Of a stretch of 61,451 nucleotides of DNA, positions 1 to 9,560 are shown in pieces. The translations under genes were made by a program, and so were the position numbers. Origin of the DNA: Acidobacteriaceae bacterium (GTDB lineage Bacteria; Acidobacteriota; Terriglobia; Terriglobales; Acidobacteriaceae); NCBI GenBank assembly GCA_030040425.1, contig JASHTS010000077.1, positions 1-61,451 on the forward strand. The letters are read 5' to 3'. The notes beneath the pieces were generated by a model. It made no database searches. It was not told the DNA's origin and saw only the letters and a list, made by a program, of their open reading frames with translations. Position 1 is the first letter of the stretch, and each line of letters begins with the position of its first letter.

Positions 1-117
1 CCGGCCAATCCCACGCGCTTCAATCCCGCTTACGATTCAGGCGACCACCTGCATCCCAACGACGACGGCTACAAGGCCATGGGCTTCGCCATCGACCTCA
101 AGCTGTTCGAGAAGTAG
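1..117 (+). CDS. SGNH/GDSL hydrolase, C-terminal fragment
   Basis: The window opens inside a gene; frame 1 gives 38 residues ending at TAG 115-117. The visible piece contains GDHLHPNDDGYKAMG, which matches the last catalytic block (DxxH followed by PNDxGY) of SGNH/GDSL esterases and lipases, where Asp and His complete the Ser-His-Asp triad. The family acts on ester bonds in sugars, lipids or polysaccharide decorations; the substrate cannot be told from this fragment. Its 3' end overlaps the end of the convergent membrane-protein gene by 20 bp. Confidence 0.75.
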   Translation, partial: PANPTRFNPAYDSGDHLHPNDDGYKAMGFAIDLKLFEK

Positions 118-1063
118 CCGCGGATTCCGCCGATGCCTGCCGCGCTGCGTTTCGATGCAGCTTGATCTTCAACTCCTCGTAGACAATCGCCGTGGTATAG
201 GTGACCGAAATCCACACCAGCACCGCTTCAATCGGCAATCGGGCCCACGCGACGATGAAAACTCCGATCATCTCCTCCGGCCGGTAGCCCCACCATCCAT
301 AGGGAACGGCCAGCGTCGCCTCCCAGAACAGGCTGATGAGCAGGATCATGAACAGCGTAAGCGAGAGCGCGCGCCACTGGATGAAATTGCGCACCGCGGG
401 AAACAGCATCATCGAGGGCACCGTGCTGCCGGCCACCAGCGCTATGAAGTAGCCCGGCAATCCCGTGGGAGCGGGCGAAAAGAATCTCTTGTAAACGATC
501 GCCGCGGCAACCAGCGCCAGTCCCGCAAAGAGCGACGCCGGATGAAAACTGAGCAGCCGGCCAATCTTCACGCTCTGCGTGCGCGGATCGGGCACGCTGT
601 ACGCGGCGAGCCAGTACTCGCCCGTCCACACGTAGAGCAGAAGCACGGCCAGGAATCCGGTGAAGTAGAAGACGTATTCCTCCACCGGAATCGCACGGCC
701 GATTGCCGGCGCATGAATTCCCAGCGTGGCTCCGGGATTCAGATACACGAAGAAGCGGTTGGCGAAAAAGAAATCGAGGCCGAAGCCGACCGGAACCAGA
801 AGCGCCAGCGTAAGCCAGAAGGCCCGCCGCGGAATCCGCAACCGCTCCTGCGGCAGGAACCATCCGCCGATCACGGCGATCGGAACGATGAACAGGAGCA
901 GGCTCCAGGTGTATCCGTGCGGCGTTGGGTTCGCGCTCCCCATCGTGATCGTCGCCGGCACGCGCACCGTGTGCAACGTAATGCCCGCTGGAATCACTAT
1001 CAGAAGGAGCATAGTCAGGACCAGGGATGCGCTCCGGCGCGGGCTTGGCGCGTTGCCGTTCAT
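98..1063 (-). CDS. polytopic membrane protein, lycopene-cyclase-domain-like
   Basis: A 321-residue integral membrane protein with about eight hydrophobic segments. It carries two spaced P-[VI]-E motifs, PVEEY at 126-130 and LPIEA at 276-280, each leading into a membrane helix. P-x-E/D repeats of this kind mark the CrtYc/CrtYd-type heterodimeric lycopene cyclases, which close beta rings on lycopene, and this length would fit a fused CrtYcd protein. No other carotenoid gene lies nearby, so the assignment rests on motif and topology only. Alternative: a related acidobacterial membrane protein of another function. The start is ATG 1063-1061; the stop overlaps the end of the facing SGNH gene. Confidence 0.55.
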   Translation of the reverse strand: MNGNAPSPRRSASLVLTMLLLIVIPAGITLHTVRVPATITMGSANPTPHGYTWSLLLFIVPIAVIGGWFLPQERLRIPRRAFWLTLALLVPVGFGLDFFFANRFFVYLNPGATLGIHAPAIGRAIPVEEYVFYFTGFLAVLLLYVWTGEYWLAAYSVPDPRTQSVKIGRLLSFHPASLFAGLALVAAAIVYKRFFSPAPTGLPGYFIALVAGSTVPSMMLFPAVRNFIQWRALSLTLFMILLISLFWEATLAVPYGWWGYRPEEMIGVFIVAWARLPIEAVLVWISVTYTTAIVYEELKIKLHRNAARQASAESAATSRTA

Positions 1064-1273
1064 GGCGGAACTCCAATTGAGGTCCGGATCAGATGCCAGG
1101 ATTCTACTCCATTCCTCTCTCCTTCAAGAGCTGTGGCGTGGCCGTTCTGAGGCTCCATCGAGCGGGGAAAATAGTATTTGACACGGCACGCGCGGGAATT
1201 CCATAATTTCGCACCGGCTTCCTCAAAAAACAACGAGTCATCTCTGGATCATTTCGGTAAGGAGTCTCGCGAA

Positions 1274-1732
1274 ATGGCTTACGATGTACCGGGATTGCTG
1301 CAGATGTCGGGCGCCGACCTCGACTCCCTCTTCTCTTCGAGCCCCTGCGGGGACATTCCCAACGGCCCGGCCAAAGGCACCGCCATCATTGCATCGGGCA
1401 CGGTGTTCAGTCCGGACATCGCGGAGTTCATCAGCCTCTTTGTCTGGCAGGGCAAAACCTTCGACGCGGCTCACGGCGTATTGCGCAATCGCATTCTTCC
1501 TTTCGGGCTGAGCGCCATCGTAGCCGAGGTGTACACGGCCCCCAGCCTGCTCGACAACAAGACCTGCATCGTCCTCGATTACTCCAAGACCTCTGAGGTG
1601 GCGCAGTGGATTCGCGATGAAATCCGCCTCATCGGTCCCGGATTTTATCTCGGGCGCGTGTATTGGAGCGCGAAACCGCTCATCCATTTCTGTCTGCAAT
1701 TCGGCGCAGCCGCCGCTTCCCCGCAGTCCTGA
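1274..1732 (+). CDS. conserved hypothetical protein, first gene of DyP/cytochrome cluster
   Basis: A 152-residue soluble protein that I cannot name. The start is ATG 1274, preceded by AAGGAG at 1259-1264; the reading frame stays open upstream to 1178 but without a better ribosome site. It has no signal peptide or membrane helix. Conserved-looking elements are VWQGKTFD near the middle, VLDYSKTS and a closing PGFYLGRVYW...FCLQF, suggesting a compact beta-rich domain. It lies 164 bp upstream of the next gene and is codirectional with a further uncharacterised protein, a DyP peroxidase and a diheme cytochrome, so a role in that oxidative system is inferred. Confidence 0.7.
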   Translation: MAYDVPGLLQMSGADLDSLFSSSPCGDIPNGPAKGTAIIASGTVFSPDIAEFISLFVWQGKTFDAAHGVLRNRILPFGLSAIVAEVYTAPSLLDNKTCIVLDYSKTSEVAQWIRDEIRLIGPGFYLGRVYWSAKPLIHFCLQFGAAAASPQS

Positions 1733-1896
1733 TCCCGCGTCGTGGAAACCGCCGCCGTCCGCGATGCACGAACTTTGCAGCACGCGGCCCACGCGGTTAC
1801 ACCGGAAAAACCACTGAGCAACTGCCCGCTTTTTCCCGCTCCCTGCGTATCCCGGGCCGCACTTCGCCCTCGGAAGTCTCTCTCGATGGCGCCGCT

Positions 1897-3213
1897 ATGA
1901 TGCCGCAGAGCAACGTACTGGTCATCGCTCCGCTCCGCATGGAGCGCGAGGCGGAGCTGCGCCAGTTGCTCGGTTCCATGAATCGGGAGCCGGGGACCGC
2001 CGACCCGCGCAATGCGCTGGTGCCCTTCGCCGCGTTCCCGCAATTGCACTTTGCGCGCTTCGTGATTCTCGCCGACCGCACCGTCGGCGATTTGAAAAAA
2101 GCTTATGGCGTGGCCGCGCCCGACTATCCGCTCAGCCTCGCCTTCATCGCCGATTTCGACGGAACCGCGGACGCCTTTCGCGCCGATCTTGCCCGCCGCG
2201 CCGGCGCGGGGCTCGCGCGCATCTTCTCCTGTTGCCGCGACTTCGCGCCCGGCGCCCACATCGCAGCGGACATCGCCGCCTGGATGAAAGCCCGCGAAAC
2301 GCCCGCCGCGACCCTGTACGGAACCTGGCGCGGGCGTACCGTGCTGCAGGTTCACGAGGAAAATACACTGCGCCTTGCGCTCCAGAGCCATCTGCAGGCA
2401 AAAGCGAATTCCTTGCGGGAGAAGCGCCCCGCTGAGGTGCACGCAGAACTGCGCGCCTTCACCCAGGCGGAGATGCGCGCGGGCCGCTTAACGCTCACAC
2501 CGCCGCCGCCCACGCCCCTCGGATGGTGGCTGCGCAATGCAGCGCACTTCGTTTTCGTTCCCCTGCTCCTGCTCATTCTTACCCCGCTGCTCATCCTTTA
2601 TCTTCCCTTTTTCCTTTTTCAGTTGCGCAGCCGGGAAAAATCCGATCCGGAGATCGCGCCCCGCGTCGAAGCCTGCTACGAGGCGGAGCTCGCGCGCATC
2701 GAGGACTTCGACGTGACCAACCAGTTCACCGCCATGGGCAGCGTCAAGCCGGGGCTCTTCCGCCGCTGCACCCTCGCCTATCTGCTCTGGCTGCTCAACT
2801 GGACCACGCGCCACATTTACGTCCGCGGGCAGCTCGCCCGCGTGGGCACCATTCACTTCGCGCGCTGGGTCTTCCTCAACCACAAGCGCCGGCTGCTGTT
2901 TGCAAGCAACTACGACGGCAGCCTCGAAACCTACATGGACGACTTCATCAACAAGGTGGGCTGGGGACTGAATCTGGTCTTCAGCAACGGCGTCGGCTAT
3001 CCCACTACGCGCTGGCTCATTCTCGACGGCTCGAAGGACGAGCAGAAGTTCAAATACTTTTTGCGCCGCCATGAGCTGCCCACGAATGTCTGGTACAAGG
3101 CGTACCCCGGACTGACGGCATTCGATCTCAAGAGAAACACGCTCATTCGCGAAGGAATCGAACGGTCGTCCTTATCGGAAACGGAGCTTAAGCAATGGGT
3201 AGCGCTGTTTTGA
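1897..3213 (+). CDS. conserved hypothetical protein with one hydrophobic segment, DyP partner
   Basis: About 438 residues from tandem ATGs at 1897/1900. The frame is open back to 1663 but that part overlaps the previous gene and looks non-coding. Residues about 215-240 form a strongly hydrophobic stretch (PLLLLILTPLLILYLPFFLF) dividing an N-terminal domain from a C-terminal domain with ASNYDGSLETYMDDFINK and FSNGVGYP. The C-terminal domain is rich in aromatic residues and charged pairs. The gene overlaps the DyP peroxidase by 19 bp, strong evidence of coupled translation. Function unknown; a membrane-associated partner of the peroxidase is an inference from context. No clear Shine-Dalgarno sequence precedes the chosen start. 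Confidence 0.65.
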   Translation: MMPQSNVLVIAPLRMEREAELRQLLGSMNREPGTADPRNALVPFAAFPQLHFARFVILADRTVGDLKKAYGVAAPDYPLSLAFIADFDGTADAFRADLARRAGAGLARIFSCCRDFAPGAHIAADIAAWMKARETPAATLYGTWRGRTVLQVHEENTLRLALQSHLQAKANSLREKRPAEVHAELRAFTQAEMRAGRLTLTPPPPTPLGWWLRNAAHFVFVPLLLLILTPLLILYLPFFLFQLRSREKSDPEIAPRVEACYEAELARIEDFDVTNQFTAMGSVKPGLFRRCTLAYLLWLLNWTTRHIYVRGQLARVGTIHFARWVFLNHKRRLLFASNYDGSLETYMDDFINKVGWGLNLVFSNGVGYPTTRWLILDGSKDEQKFKYFLRRHELPTNVWYKAYPGLTAFDLKRNTLIREGIERSSLSETELKQWVALF

Positions 3214-4772
3214 AGGAGCAGACATTACCGTCGGCACCGAACCACGCGCCCGTGGACTACGCGGACGTGCAGGGAATTCTGCGCTACGGCTTTGCGCAGA
3301 TGACCGAGGCCGTCTACCTCCTGCTCAACGTCCGCGACGCCGAGGCCGCACGCACCTGGCTCGCTCAGGCGCCGGTGAGCACCGCGCTCGAGCGCAGCCC
3401 CGCGCCCTCCACCGCGCTGCAAGTTGCGTTTACCCGGCAGGGATTGGAGGCTCTCGAAGTTCCTGCGCACGTGATTTCCGGCTTTTCTCCGGAGTTTCTC
3501 TCCGGCATCGCCGGAGACGCGAATCGATCGCGCCGCCTGGGCGACGTGGGCGCCAACGCTCCCTCGGCGTGGGAATGGGGCGCGCCGGGAAGAGTGCCGC
3601 ACTTGGTGGCGATGCTCTTCGCGGAGCCGGGCATGCTTGATGGATGGATGCGTTCTGTGCGCGGTGCCTGGTTCCAGCAGGGCTTCATCGAGATCGGCCG
3701 GCTGAACACTTCCAACCTCGGCGGGCGCGAGCACTTCGGATTCATCGACGGCATCAGCCAGCCGTTGCCCGACTGGAACCGCACCCGGACCGTCACCGTG
3801 AACGGCAGCCAGCTCCAGTACGGCAATCTCGTCTGCCTGGGCGAATTTCTGCTTGGCTATCCCAACGAGTACAACCGCTACACCGACCGTCCCTTGCTGG
3901 ATGCAAGCGATCCCGCGAGCGAAGAGCTGCCGGACGCCGAGGACGAGCCGGGGAAAAAGGACCTGGGCAAAAACGGAAGCTACGCGGTGATTCGCCAGCT
4001 CCGTCAGGATGTGCGCGCTTTCTGGCAGTACGTCGACGAGGCCACGCGCGCCGTGCATGAAACCGGATTTGTCGTTGCCGAGGCCATGGTGGGCCGCGAG
4101 CTCGAAGGTGGCGCGCCGCTCGCGCCGCTGTGCGCGCATTCGATTGCGGGCGTAGGCGCGTCGGGCAGCGCATCGAAGCGCGAGCAGGATGTTCGGCTCA
4201 ACCAGTTCGATTACACCGCCGATGCCGACGGGACGCACTGTCCCTTCGGAGCGCACATCCGCCGCGGCAATCCCCGTACCGCCGATCTGCCGGGCAATCC
4301 CTCCGGCATCGTTTCCGAGCTCATTCACCAGCTCGGCTTCGGCGAAACCAATCTCCACGAAGACCTGGCCGCCTCGGTGCGCTTCCATCGCATTCTGCGC
4401 CGCGGCCGCGAGTACGGTCCGGGCCTTTCGCCCGGCGAAGCCATGCAGCCGGCTCCGCCCGGCGACCCCGAGCGCGGCCTGCATTTCATCGCCCTCAACG
4501 CCAACATCGAGCGCCAGTTTGAGTTCGCGCAGAACGCATGGATCGCCGGCACAAAGTTCGACGGCCTTACCGAGGAAAGCGACCCGCTGCTCGGCAATCG
4601 CGCGCCGGTGGAGGGAGACCCCTTCACCAACAGCTTCTCCATGCCGCAGGCAGGCAAACTGCGCCGCCGCATTCTGGAGATGCCTCAGTTCACAACCATG
4701 CGCGGTGGCGCGTATTTTTTTCTGCCCGGCATCCGGGCCCTCAAATATCTGGCGGAAGCAAAGGGCGCATGA
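3195..4772 (+). CDS. DyP-type heme peroxidase
   Basis: A 525-residue dye-decolourising peroxidase, a heme enzyme using H2O2 to oxidise dyes, lignin-like phenols and other substrates. The diagnostic GxxDG motif is GFIDGISQP around residues 181-189, with the distal Asp. The proximal His is expected in CPFGAHIRRGNPR around 347-359. No signal peptide or Tat motif is seen, so the protein is predicted cytoplasmic unless a partner exports it. The ATG at 3195 lies inside the end of the preceding gene, and the cytochrome gene follows after 32 bp. It is larger than classical type A/B enzymes, in the range of the longer type C/D-like DyPs. Confidence 0.9.
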   Translation: MGSAVLKEQTLPSAPNHAPVDYADVQGILRYGFAQMTEAVYLLLNVRDAEAARTWLAQAPVSTALERSPAPSTALQVAFTRQGLEALEVPAHVISGFSPEFLSGIAGDANRSRRLGDVGANAPSAWEWGAPGRVPHLVAMLFAEPGMLDGWMRSVRGAWFQQGFIEIGRLNTSNLGGREHFGFIDGISQPLPDWNRTRTVTVNGSQLQYGNLVCLGEFLLGYPNEYNRYTDRPLLDASDPASEELPDAEDEPGKKDLGKNGSYAVIRQLRQDVRAFWQYVDEATRAVHETGFVVAEAMVGRELEGGAPLAPLCAHSIAGVGASGSASKREQDVRLNQFDYTADADGTHCPFGAHIRRGNPRTADLPGNPSGIVSELIHQLGFGETNLHEDLAASVRFHRILRRGREYGPGLSPGEAMQPAPPGDPERGLHFIALNANIERQFEFAQNAWIAGTKFDGLTEESDPLLGNRAPVEGDPFTNSFSMPQAGKLRRRILEMPQFTTMRGGAYFFLPGIRALKYLAEAKGA

Positions 4773-4804
4773 TGGGCGCCAATCCAAGCGGGAGGTAATC
4801 TTCC

Positions 4805-7348
4805 ATGACTCACAAGGGACATGGGATTCTCAAGACTTTCTTCACGGCAATTCTCATCCTGGCCATCGCCTGTGCCGCTGCCTTCGGCACATGGTGGCTC
4901 AAGCAGCCGCGGCCCGGCCACGTGAAAGACGAGGCACTGACTGCCGGCAGAGACGCCTCGTCTTTTCCGGCTGCGGATGAGGATTACTTCCACGATATGG
5001 ACGGAGGCATCGACCTCACTGCCCTTGCGCCCGCCGCCGACAAAACTGCGCTTATCCGAGGGCGCAACACCTGGCTGGTGTGGAGTGCCGGTAACGATCG
5101 CCTCTGGGACACGCTCATCAATCGAAGCGCCGGTGCGCTCGACTTCCTGAAAATCCTCTCCGATCACCCCGCGCTCCTCAAGATCAACCCCAACTTCAGC
5201 CGCGACCATCGCTGGGAATATCTCGGCCTGGTCAACGATCCCTGTTTCCAGAAGGCAACCGGGCCCGATCCCAATCGCTGGGGATTGTGGCTGGACACGC
5301 GCCGGCCCGGCTGCGCGCCCGATCCCTTTGAAAACGAGCAGAAATATCCCGGCGTGAAGATCGGCTCGCGCGGCACCAAAGTCGGCGGCAAGGATTTTCC
5401 CGTCGGCTCCTACTACGGCTATGAAACCGGCATCGTGGGCCTGCGCCTCTTTCCCAACCCCGACTTCGACGAAGCGGCCGCGCGGCATTGGGATCCGGTG
5501 CGCTACTACACTGACTCGAACTATTACAACGACAAGAACCTCATCCGTCCTTACCGCGTAGGCATGTCCTGCGCCTTTTGCCACGTGGGTCCGAACCCTA
5601 CCAAGCCACCTGCCGATCCCGACAATCCCAAATGGGAGAATCTGAGCTCCGAGGTGGGCGCGCAGTATTTCTGGATCGAGCGCATCTTTTACTGGGAGGC
5701 CGACCAGACCAATTTCGTCTGGCAGTTGTTCCACGCCTCGCGGCCCGGCTCGCTTGATACGTCGTTCATCTCCACGGACAATATCAACAATCCCCGCAGC
5801 ATGAATGCGATCTATCTGCTCCAGGAGCGGCTCGACCACTCGCTGCGCTGGGGCAAGGAGACCCTCGTGGGGCCGCAAAAAGACAACAAGCAGCTCAACG
5901 ACTATGTGAGCAGCGGACCGTTGACCAAGTATTTCCAGCCTCCGGATACGGTGTGGACACCGCGTGTCCTGAAGGACGGCTCGGATTCCGTCGGCGTGCT
6001 CGCTGCCCTCAACCGCGTCTATATCAATATCGGCACCTTCAGCGAGGAATGGCTGCTGCACTTCAACGCGCTGGTGGGCGGCAAGAAGGTGAGCCCCATT
6101 CCGGTCGCGGTTGCGCGCAAGAACTCCGCGTACTTTGCGGCCACGGAGGCGCAGACGCCGGACATGGCGCTGTTCCTCATCGCCGCCAGTTCTCCTCACC
6201 ATTTGGCGGACGCACCGGGCGGCGCAGCGGAGCTCAAGAAAGATGATTCACTCGTGCCGCGCGGCAAGCAGGTCTTCGCGGAGCAGTGCGCCCGCTGCCA
6301 CTCGAGCAAACTGCCCACGCCGCCTTCCGATGTCCCCGCGATTGCCATCGACCAGGGAGGCGGATGCGCCGGCGCGAACTATCTCGATTGCTGGAACAAA
6401 TACTGGGCCTGGACCAACAGCGACGACTTCAAGCAGAAGATGACCAAAATGGTGGAGGCGCCCGACTTTCTCGATCATAATTTCCTGTCCAGCGAGCTGC
6501 GCATTCCGGTCACGCTCACGCAGACCAATGCGTGCAGTCCGCTGGCCACCAACGCCCTCGCCGGCAACATCTGGGACAACTTTTCCTCGCAGTCGTACAA
6601 GGACCTTCCTTCGGTCGGAACCATTACCTGGTACGAGCCCTACACGGGCGAGCCGAAGACGTATCAGATGCCTGCCGGCGGCCGAGGCTACACGCGGCCG
6701 CCCTCGCTGGTCAGCCTTTGGTCTACGGCGCCTTATCTTTTGAACAACAGCGTGGGCCAATTCAATCCCGACCCCTCGGTGCAGGGAAGGCTCACTTCGT
6801 TCCAGAATTCCATCGAGCAGATGCTTTGGCCGGAGAAGCGCGACAAGGATGAGCTGCTCGGCGACAAAATTCCGGGCAAGATCGACCGCACCACAACGGA
6901 CAGCTATCTGCGCATCTCGTTCGGCTACCTGCCCGATGCCCTGCAGAGCCTGCGCGGGTTTGCCCGCTTCTTCCCCTGGCTGATCGACGACAAGGACAAG
7001 ATGATCCAGATCGGCCCCATCCCCGCGGGCACGCCCGTCGGCCTGCTTTCGAACATTAATCCGCTGAGCGAAAGCACCGATCCGGCCGAGCGCCTGGAGC
7101 ATGACAAGCAGCTCCTCGAGCTCGTGCTTGAAATCAATTCCCGCCTCGAGAAGCTGCCCAAGACGGCGACCGACGCGCAAGTCACGCAGGTCTTCTCGAG
7201 CCTCGTGGACCAGATGCTGAACTTGAGTAAGTGCCCCGATCTGATCGTCAATCGCGGCCACTACTTCGGCACCAATATGGCGCCGGGCGGACAGGGACTG
7301 AGCGATGCGGACAAGCGTGCGCTCATCGCCTACTTGAAGCGGTTCTGA
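4805..7348 (+). CDS. membrane-anchored diheme cytochrome c, RoxA/cytochrome-c-peroxidase-like
   Basis: An 847-residue protein with an uncleaved-looking N-terminal helix (about residues 10-30), then a periplasmic body. Two c-type heme sites are visible: CAFCH near residue 255 and CARCH near residue 494. The region RPPSLVSLWSTAPYLLNNS near residue 635 resembles the 'xPLxGLWxTAPYLHNGS' signature of RoxA-like rubber oxygenases and MauG/CcpA diheme proteins. It is longer than RoxA (about 680 residues). It closes the cluster with the DyP peroxidase, so electron delivery to or from peroxide chemistry is plausible. The substrate is unknown. ATG 4805 is preceded by GGGAGG at 4790-4795. Confidence 0.8.
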   Translation: MTHKGHGILKTFFTAILILAIACAAAFGTWWLKQPRPGHVKDEALTAGRDASSFPAADEDYFHDMDGGIDLTALAPAADKTALIRGRNTWLVWSAGNDRLWDTLINRSAGALDFLKILSDHPALLKINPNFSRDHRWEYLGLVNDPCFQKATGPDPNRWGLWLDTRRPGCAPDPFENEQKYPGVKIGSRGTKVGGKDFPVGSYYGYETGIVGLRLFPNPDFDEAAARHWDPVRYYTDSNYYNDKNLIRPYRVGMSCAFCHVGPNPTKPPADPDNPKWENLSSEVGAQYFWIERIFYWEADQTNFVWQLFHASRPGSLDTSFISTDNINNPRSMNAIYLLQERLDHSLRWGKETLVGPQKDNKQLNDYVSSGPLTKYFQPPDTVWTPRVLKDGSDSVGVLAALNRVYINIGTFSEEWLLHFNALVGGKKVSPIPVAVARKNSAYFAATEAQTPDMALFLIAASSPHHLADAPGGAAELKKDDSLVPRGKQVFAEQCARCHSSKLPTPPSDVPAIAIDQGGGCAGANYLDCWNKYWAWTNSDDFKQKMTKMVEAPDFLDHNFLSSELRIPVTLTQTNACSPLATNALAGNIWDNFSSQSYKDLPSVGTITWYEPYTGEPKTYQMPAGGRGYTRPPSLVSLWSTAPYLLNNSVGQFNPDPSVQGRLTSFQNSIEQMLWPEKRDKDELLGDKIPGKIDRTTTDSYLRISFGYLPDALQSLRGFARFFPWLIDDKDKMIQIGPIPAGTPVGLLSNINPLSESTDPAERLEHDKQLLELVLEINSRLEKLPKTATDAQVTQVFSSLVDQMLNLSKCPDLIVNRGHYFGTNMAPGGQGLSDADKRALIAYLKRF

Positions 7349-7364
7349 ATGAGGAGCAGCCGCG

Positions 7365-9248
7365 CTACTCGACGGTAACCGATTTGGCGAGGTTGCGCGG
7401 CTGGTCCACGTCGCATCCGCGGCGTACGGCGATGTAATACGCGAGCAGTTGCAGCGGCACGATCTCGATCAACGGCGCCAGCATCTCGGGCGCGGGCGGA
7501 ATCTGGATCACGTGTTCCACCAGGCCGGCAATCAGCGCGTCGCCTTCCGTGGCCACGGCGATCACGCGTCCCGAGCGCGCAGTCACTTCCTGGACGTTGG
7601 AGAGCGTCTTCTCGTAGCGCAGTTTCGAAGCCGGATCGGACTCGTCTCGCGTGGCCAGCACCACCACCGGCAGCGTCTCGTCGATGAGCGCGTTCGGTCC
7701 GTGCTTCATTTCGCCGGCTGGGTAACCTTCAGCGTGAATGTAGGAGATCTCTTTGAGCTTCAACGCGCCTTCGAGTGCAATGGGGAAGTGAATGCCGCGG
7801 CCGAGATAGAGAAAGTCACGCGCGTGGGCAAAGTCTCTCGCCAGCTCCTCGCATTGCGTCGAGCGGCCGCGCAGGATCTCCTCCATTTTGGCCGGAATCC
7901 GGCTCAGCTCTTCGATCAAGGCCACCGATTGCGCCTTGTCGAGCTGGCCGCGCAACTGGCCGAGCTTGAGCGCGAGCAGAAAAACTGCGGTGAGCTGCGA
8001 GGTGAAGGCCTTGGTGGAGGCCACGCCGATCTCCGGTCCCGCATGGGTATAGATCGCGCCATGGGCCTCGCGCGCCACCATCGCGCCGACTACATTGCAG
8101 ATGGCCACGGTCTTCGAGCCCAGCGCCTTCATCTCGCGCTGCGCGGCCAGCGTGTCCGCGGTCTCGCCCGATTGCGTAATGAGCAGGCCCAGCGCGCCCG
8201 GTCCCGCGATGGGATCGCGATAGCGGTATTCGCTGGCGTAGTCCACATCCACGGGCAGGCGAGCCAGCCGCTCGATCATGTATTTGCCGGTGAGCGCCGC
8301 GTGCCAGCTCGTTCCGCAGGCGGCGATATTGATGCTCTCGGCGCGGGCGAGCTCCTCGTCGCCGATCTCCATCTCGCCCAGGAAGACTTTGCCCGAGTCC
8401 AGCGAGACGCGGCCCAGCGTGGTATCCGTCACGGCCCGCGGCTGCTCCCAGATTTCCTTGAGCATGAAATGCTTGTATCCGCCCTTTTCCGCCTGGATCG
8501 GATCCCACTGAATGCGGGTCAGCGTGCGCTCAATCGGCTGGCCGTCAAAATCGGTGAACGCGATGCCGCTTCGCGTGAGAACCGCCATGTCGCCATCGGC
8601 CAGAAAATAGATATTGCGCGTGTGATGCAGGATTCCGGGAACATCCGAGGCCACGAAATACTCGCCTTCGCCCTCGCCCAGGATGACGGGAGGTCCAGAG
8701 CGTGCGGCTACAATCTTGTCCGGCTCCGCCGCCGACAAAACCCCCAGCGCGAAAGCGCCCGTCAGGCGCTTGGCCGCGCGGCGCACCGCCTCTTCCAGCA
8801 GCACCGGCCTGCCCGCGGCTTCAGCGTCCTTCTGAATTTGCTCGATCAGGTGGGCAATGATTTCAGTGTCAGTCTCGGTCACGAACCTGTGGCCCTGCGC
8901 GGCCAGCTCGTGCTTCAGCTTGAGATAGTTCTCGACAATGCCGTTGTGGACGACGACGATTCTGCCCGTGCAGTCGCGATGCGGATGCGCGTTCTCTTCC
9001 GTCGGCCGGCCGTGCGTGGCCCAGCGCGTGTGCCCGATGCCGAAAGTCCCCTCGAGCGGATGCTCGCGCAGCGCCTCTTCCAGGTTCGCCAGCTTGCCGG
9101 AAGCGCGGCTCACGGCAAGTTTGCTGCATCCGGCGCTGCCCACGGCGATTCCAGCCGAGTCGTAGCCGCGGTATTCGAGCCGCCGCAGACCTTCGACAAT
9201 AACGGGAACGACCTTCTTGGGGCCAATGTAGCCGACAATTCCGCACAT
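7365..9248 (-). CDS. glmS: glutamine-fructose-6-phosphate aminotransferase (isomerizing)
   Basis: A 627-residue full-length GlmS, which makes glucosamine-6-phosphate from fructose-6-phosphate and glutamine, the entry to peptidoglycan and LPS amino sugars. The N-terminal MCGIVGYIG supplies the Cys2 nucleophile of the class II glutamine amidotransferase domain, followed by TRWATHG and HNGIVENY. Two SIS domains follow ([21 protein letters not shown]) and the C terminus ends with the canonical NLAKSVTVE. Convergent with the cytochrome gene, 16 bp between stops. No glmS ribozyme is apparent upstream; the purS stop lies about 60 bp away. Confidence 0.97.
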   Translation of the reverse strand: MCGIVGYIGPKKVVPVIVEGLRRLEYRGYDSAGIAVGSAGCSKLAVSRASGKLANLEEALREHPLEGTFGIGHTRWATHGRPTEENAHPHRDCTGRIVVVHNGIVENYLKLKHELAAQGHRFVTETDTEIIAHLIEQIQKDAEAAGRPVLLEEAVRRAAKRLTGAFALGVLSAAEPDKIVAARSGPPVILGEGEGEYFVASDVPGILHHTRNIYFLADGDMAVLTRSGIAFTDFDGQPIERTLTRIQWDPIQAEKGGYKHFMLKEIWEQPRAVTDTTLGRVSLDSGKVFLGEMEIGDEELARAESINIAACGTSWHAALTGKYMIERLARLPVDVDYASEYRYRDPIAGPGALGLLITQSGETADTLAAQREMKALGSKTVAICNVVGAMVAREAHGAIYTHAGPEIGVASTKAFTSQLTAVFLLALKLGQLRGQLDKAQSVALIEELSRIPAKMEEILRGRSTQCEELARDFAHARDFLYLGRGIHFPIALEGALKLKEISYIHAEGYPAGEMKHGPNALIDETLPVVVLATRDESDPASKLRYEKTLSNVQEVTARSGRVIAVATEGDALIAGLVEHVIQIPPAPEMLAPLIEIVPLQLLAYYIAVRRGCDVDQPRNLAKSVTVE

Positions 9249-9306
9249 GGCTCGATTCTATGCGACAGGAGACGCGTCACCGAAAAAGGGTCTGCGAACC
9301 GCCGTC

Positions 9307-9552
9307 CTATCCCTCGATTCGGTAGGAATACTCTTCGATCACAGGATTGGTCAGCACTTCGCGGGCGATGCGTTCCACCTGCGCGCCGGCCGCGTCGGCG
9401 CTCAAGCCCTCGGCAAGCGCAAGGGCGAAATACTTGCCTTGCCGCACCGCAGTTACATCGGCAAACCCGATCTTGCGCAAAGCATTCTGGATGGTCTGGC
9501 CCTGCGGGTCCAGGACCGAACTCTTCAGCGTGACGTAGACATGCGCCTTCAT
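9307..9552 (-). CDS. purS: phosphoribosylformylglycinamidine synthase subunit PurS
   Basis: An 81-residue protein matching PurS, the small structural subunit that bridges PurL and PurQ in the FGAM synthase complex of de novo purine synthesis. Visible family features are VYVTLKSSVLDPQGQTI at the start, the central FADVTAVRQGKYF strand and the C-terminal NPVIEEYSYRIEG. purQ and purL are not next to it here, unlike the usual purSQL order. It sits 58 bp upstream of glmS on the same strand and may be cotranscribed with it. The start is ATG 9552-9550. Confidence 0.93.
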   Translation of the reverse strand: MKAHVYVTLKSSVLDPQGQTIQNALRKIGFADVTAVRQGKYFALALAEGLSADAAGAQVERIAREVLTNPVIEEYSYRIEG

Positions 9553-9560
9553 TATCCGCG

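Noticed and set aside
4685-6202. 505-codon minus-strand open frame opposite the diheme cytochrome
   Set aside because: Shadow of a gene with two CxxCH sites; no recognisable protein features.
7449-9533. Long plus-strand open frame (694 codons) opposite glmS and purS
   Set aside because: Antisense shadow of clearly conserved glmS; composition is Arg/His/Gln-rich with no domain.
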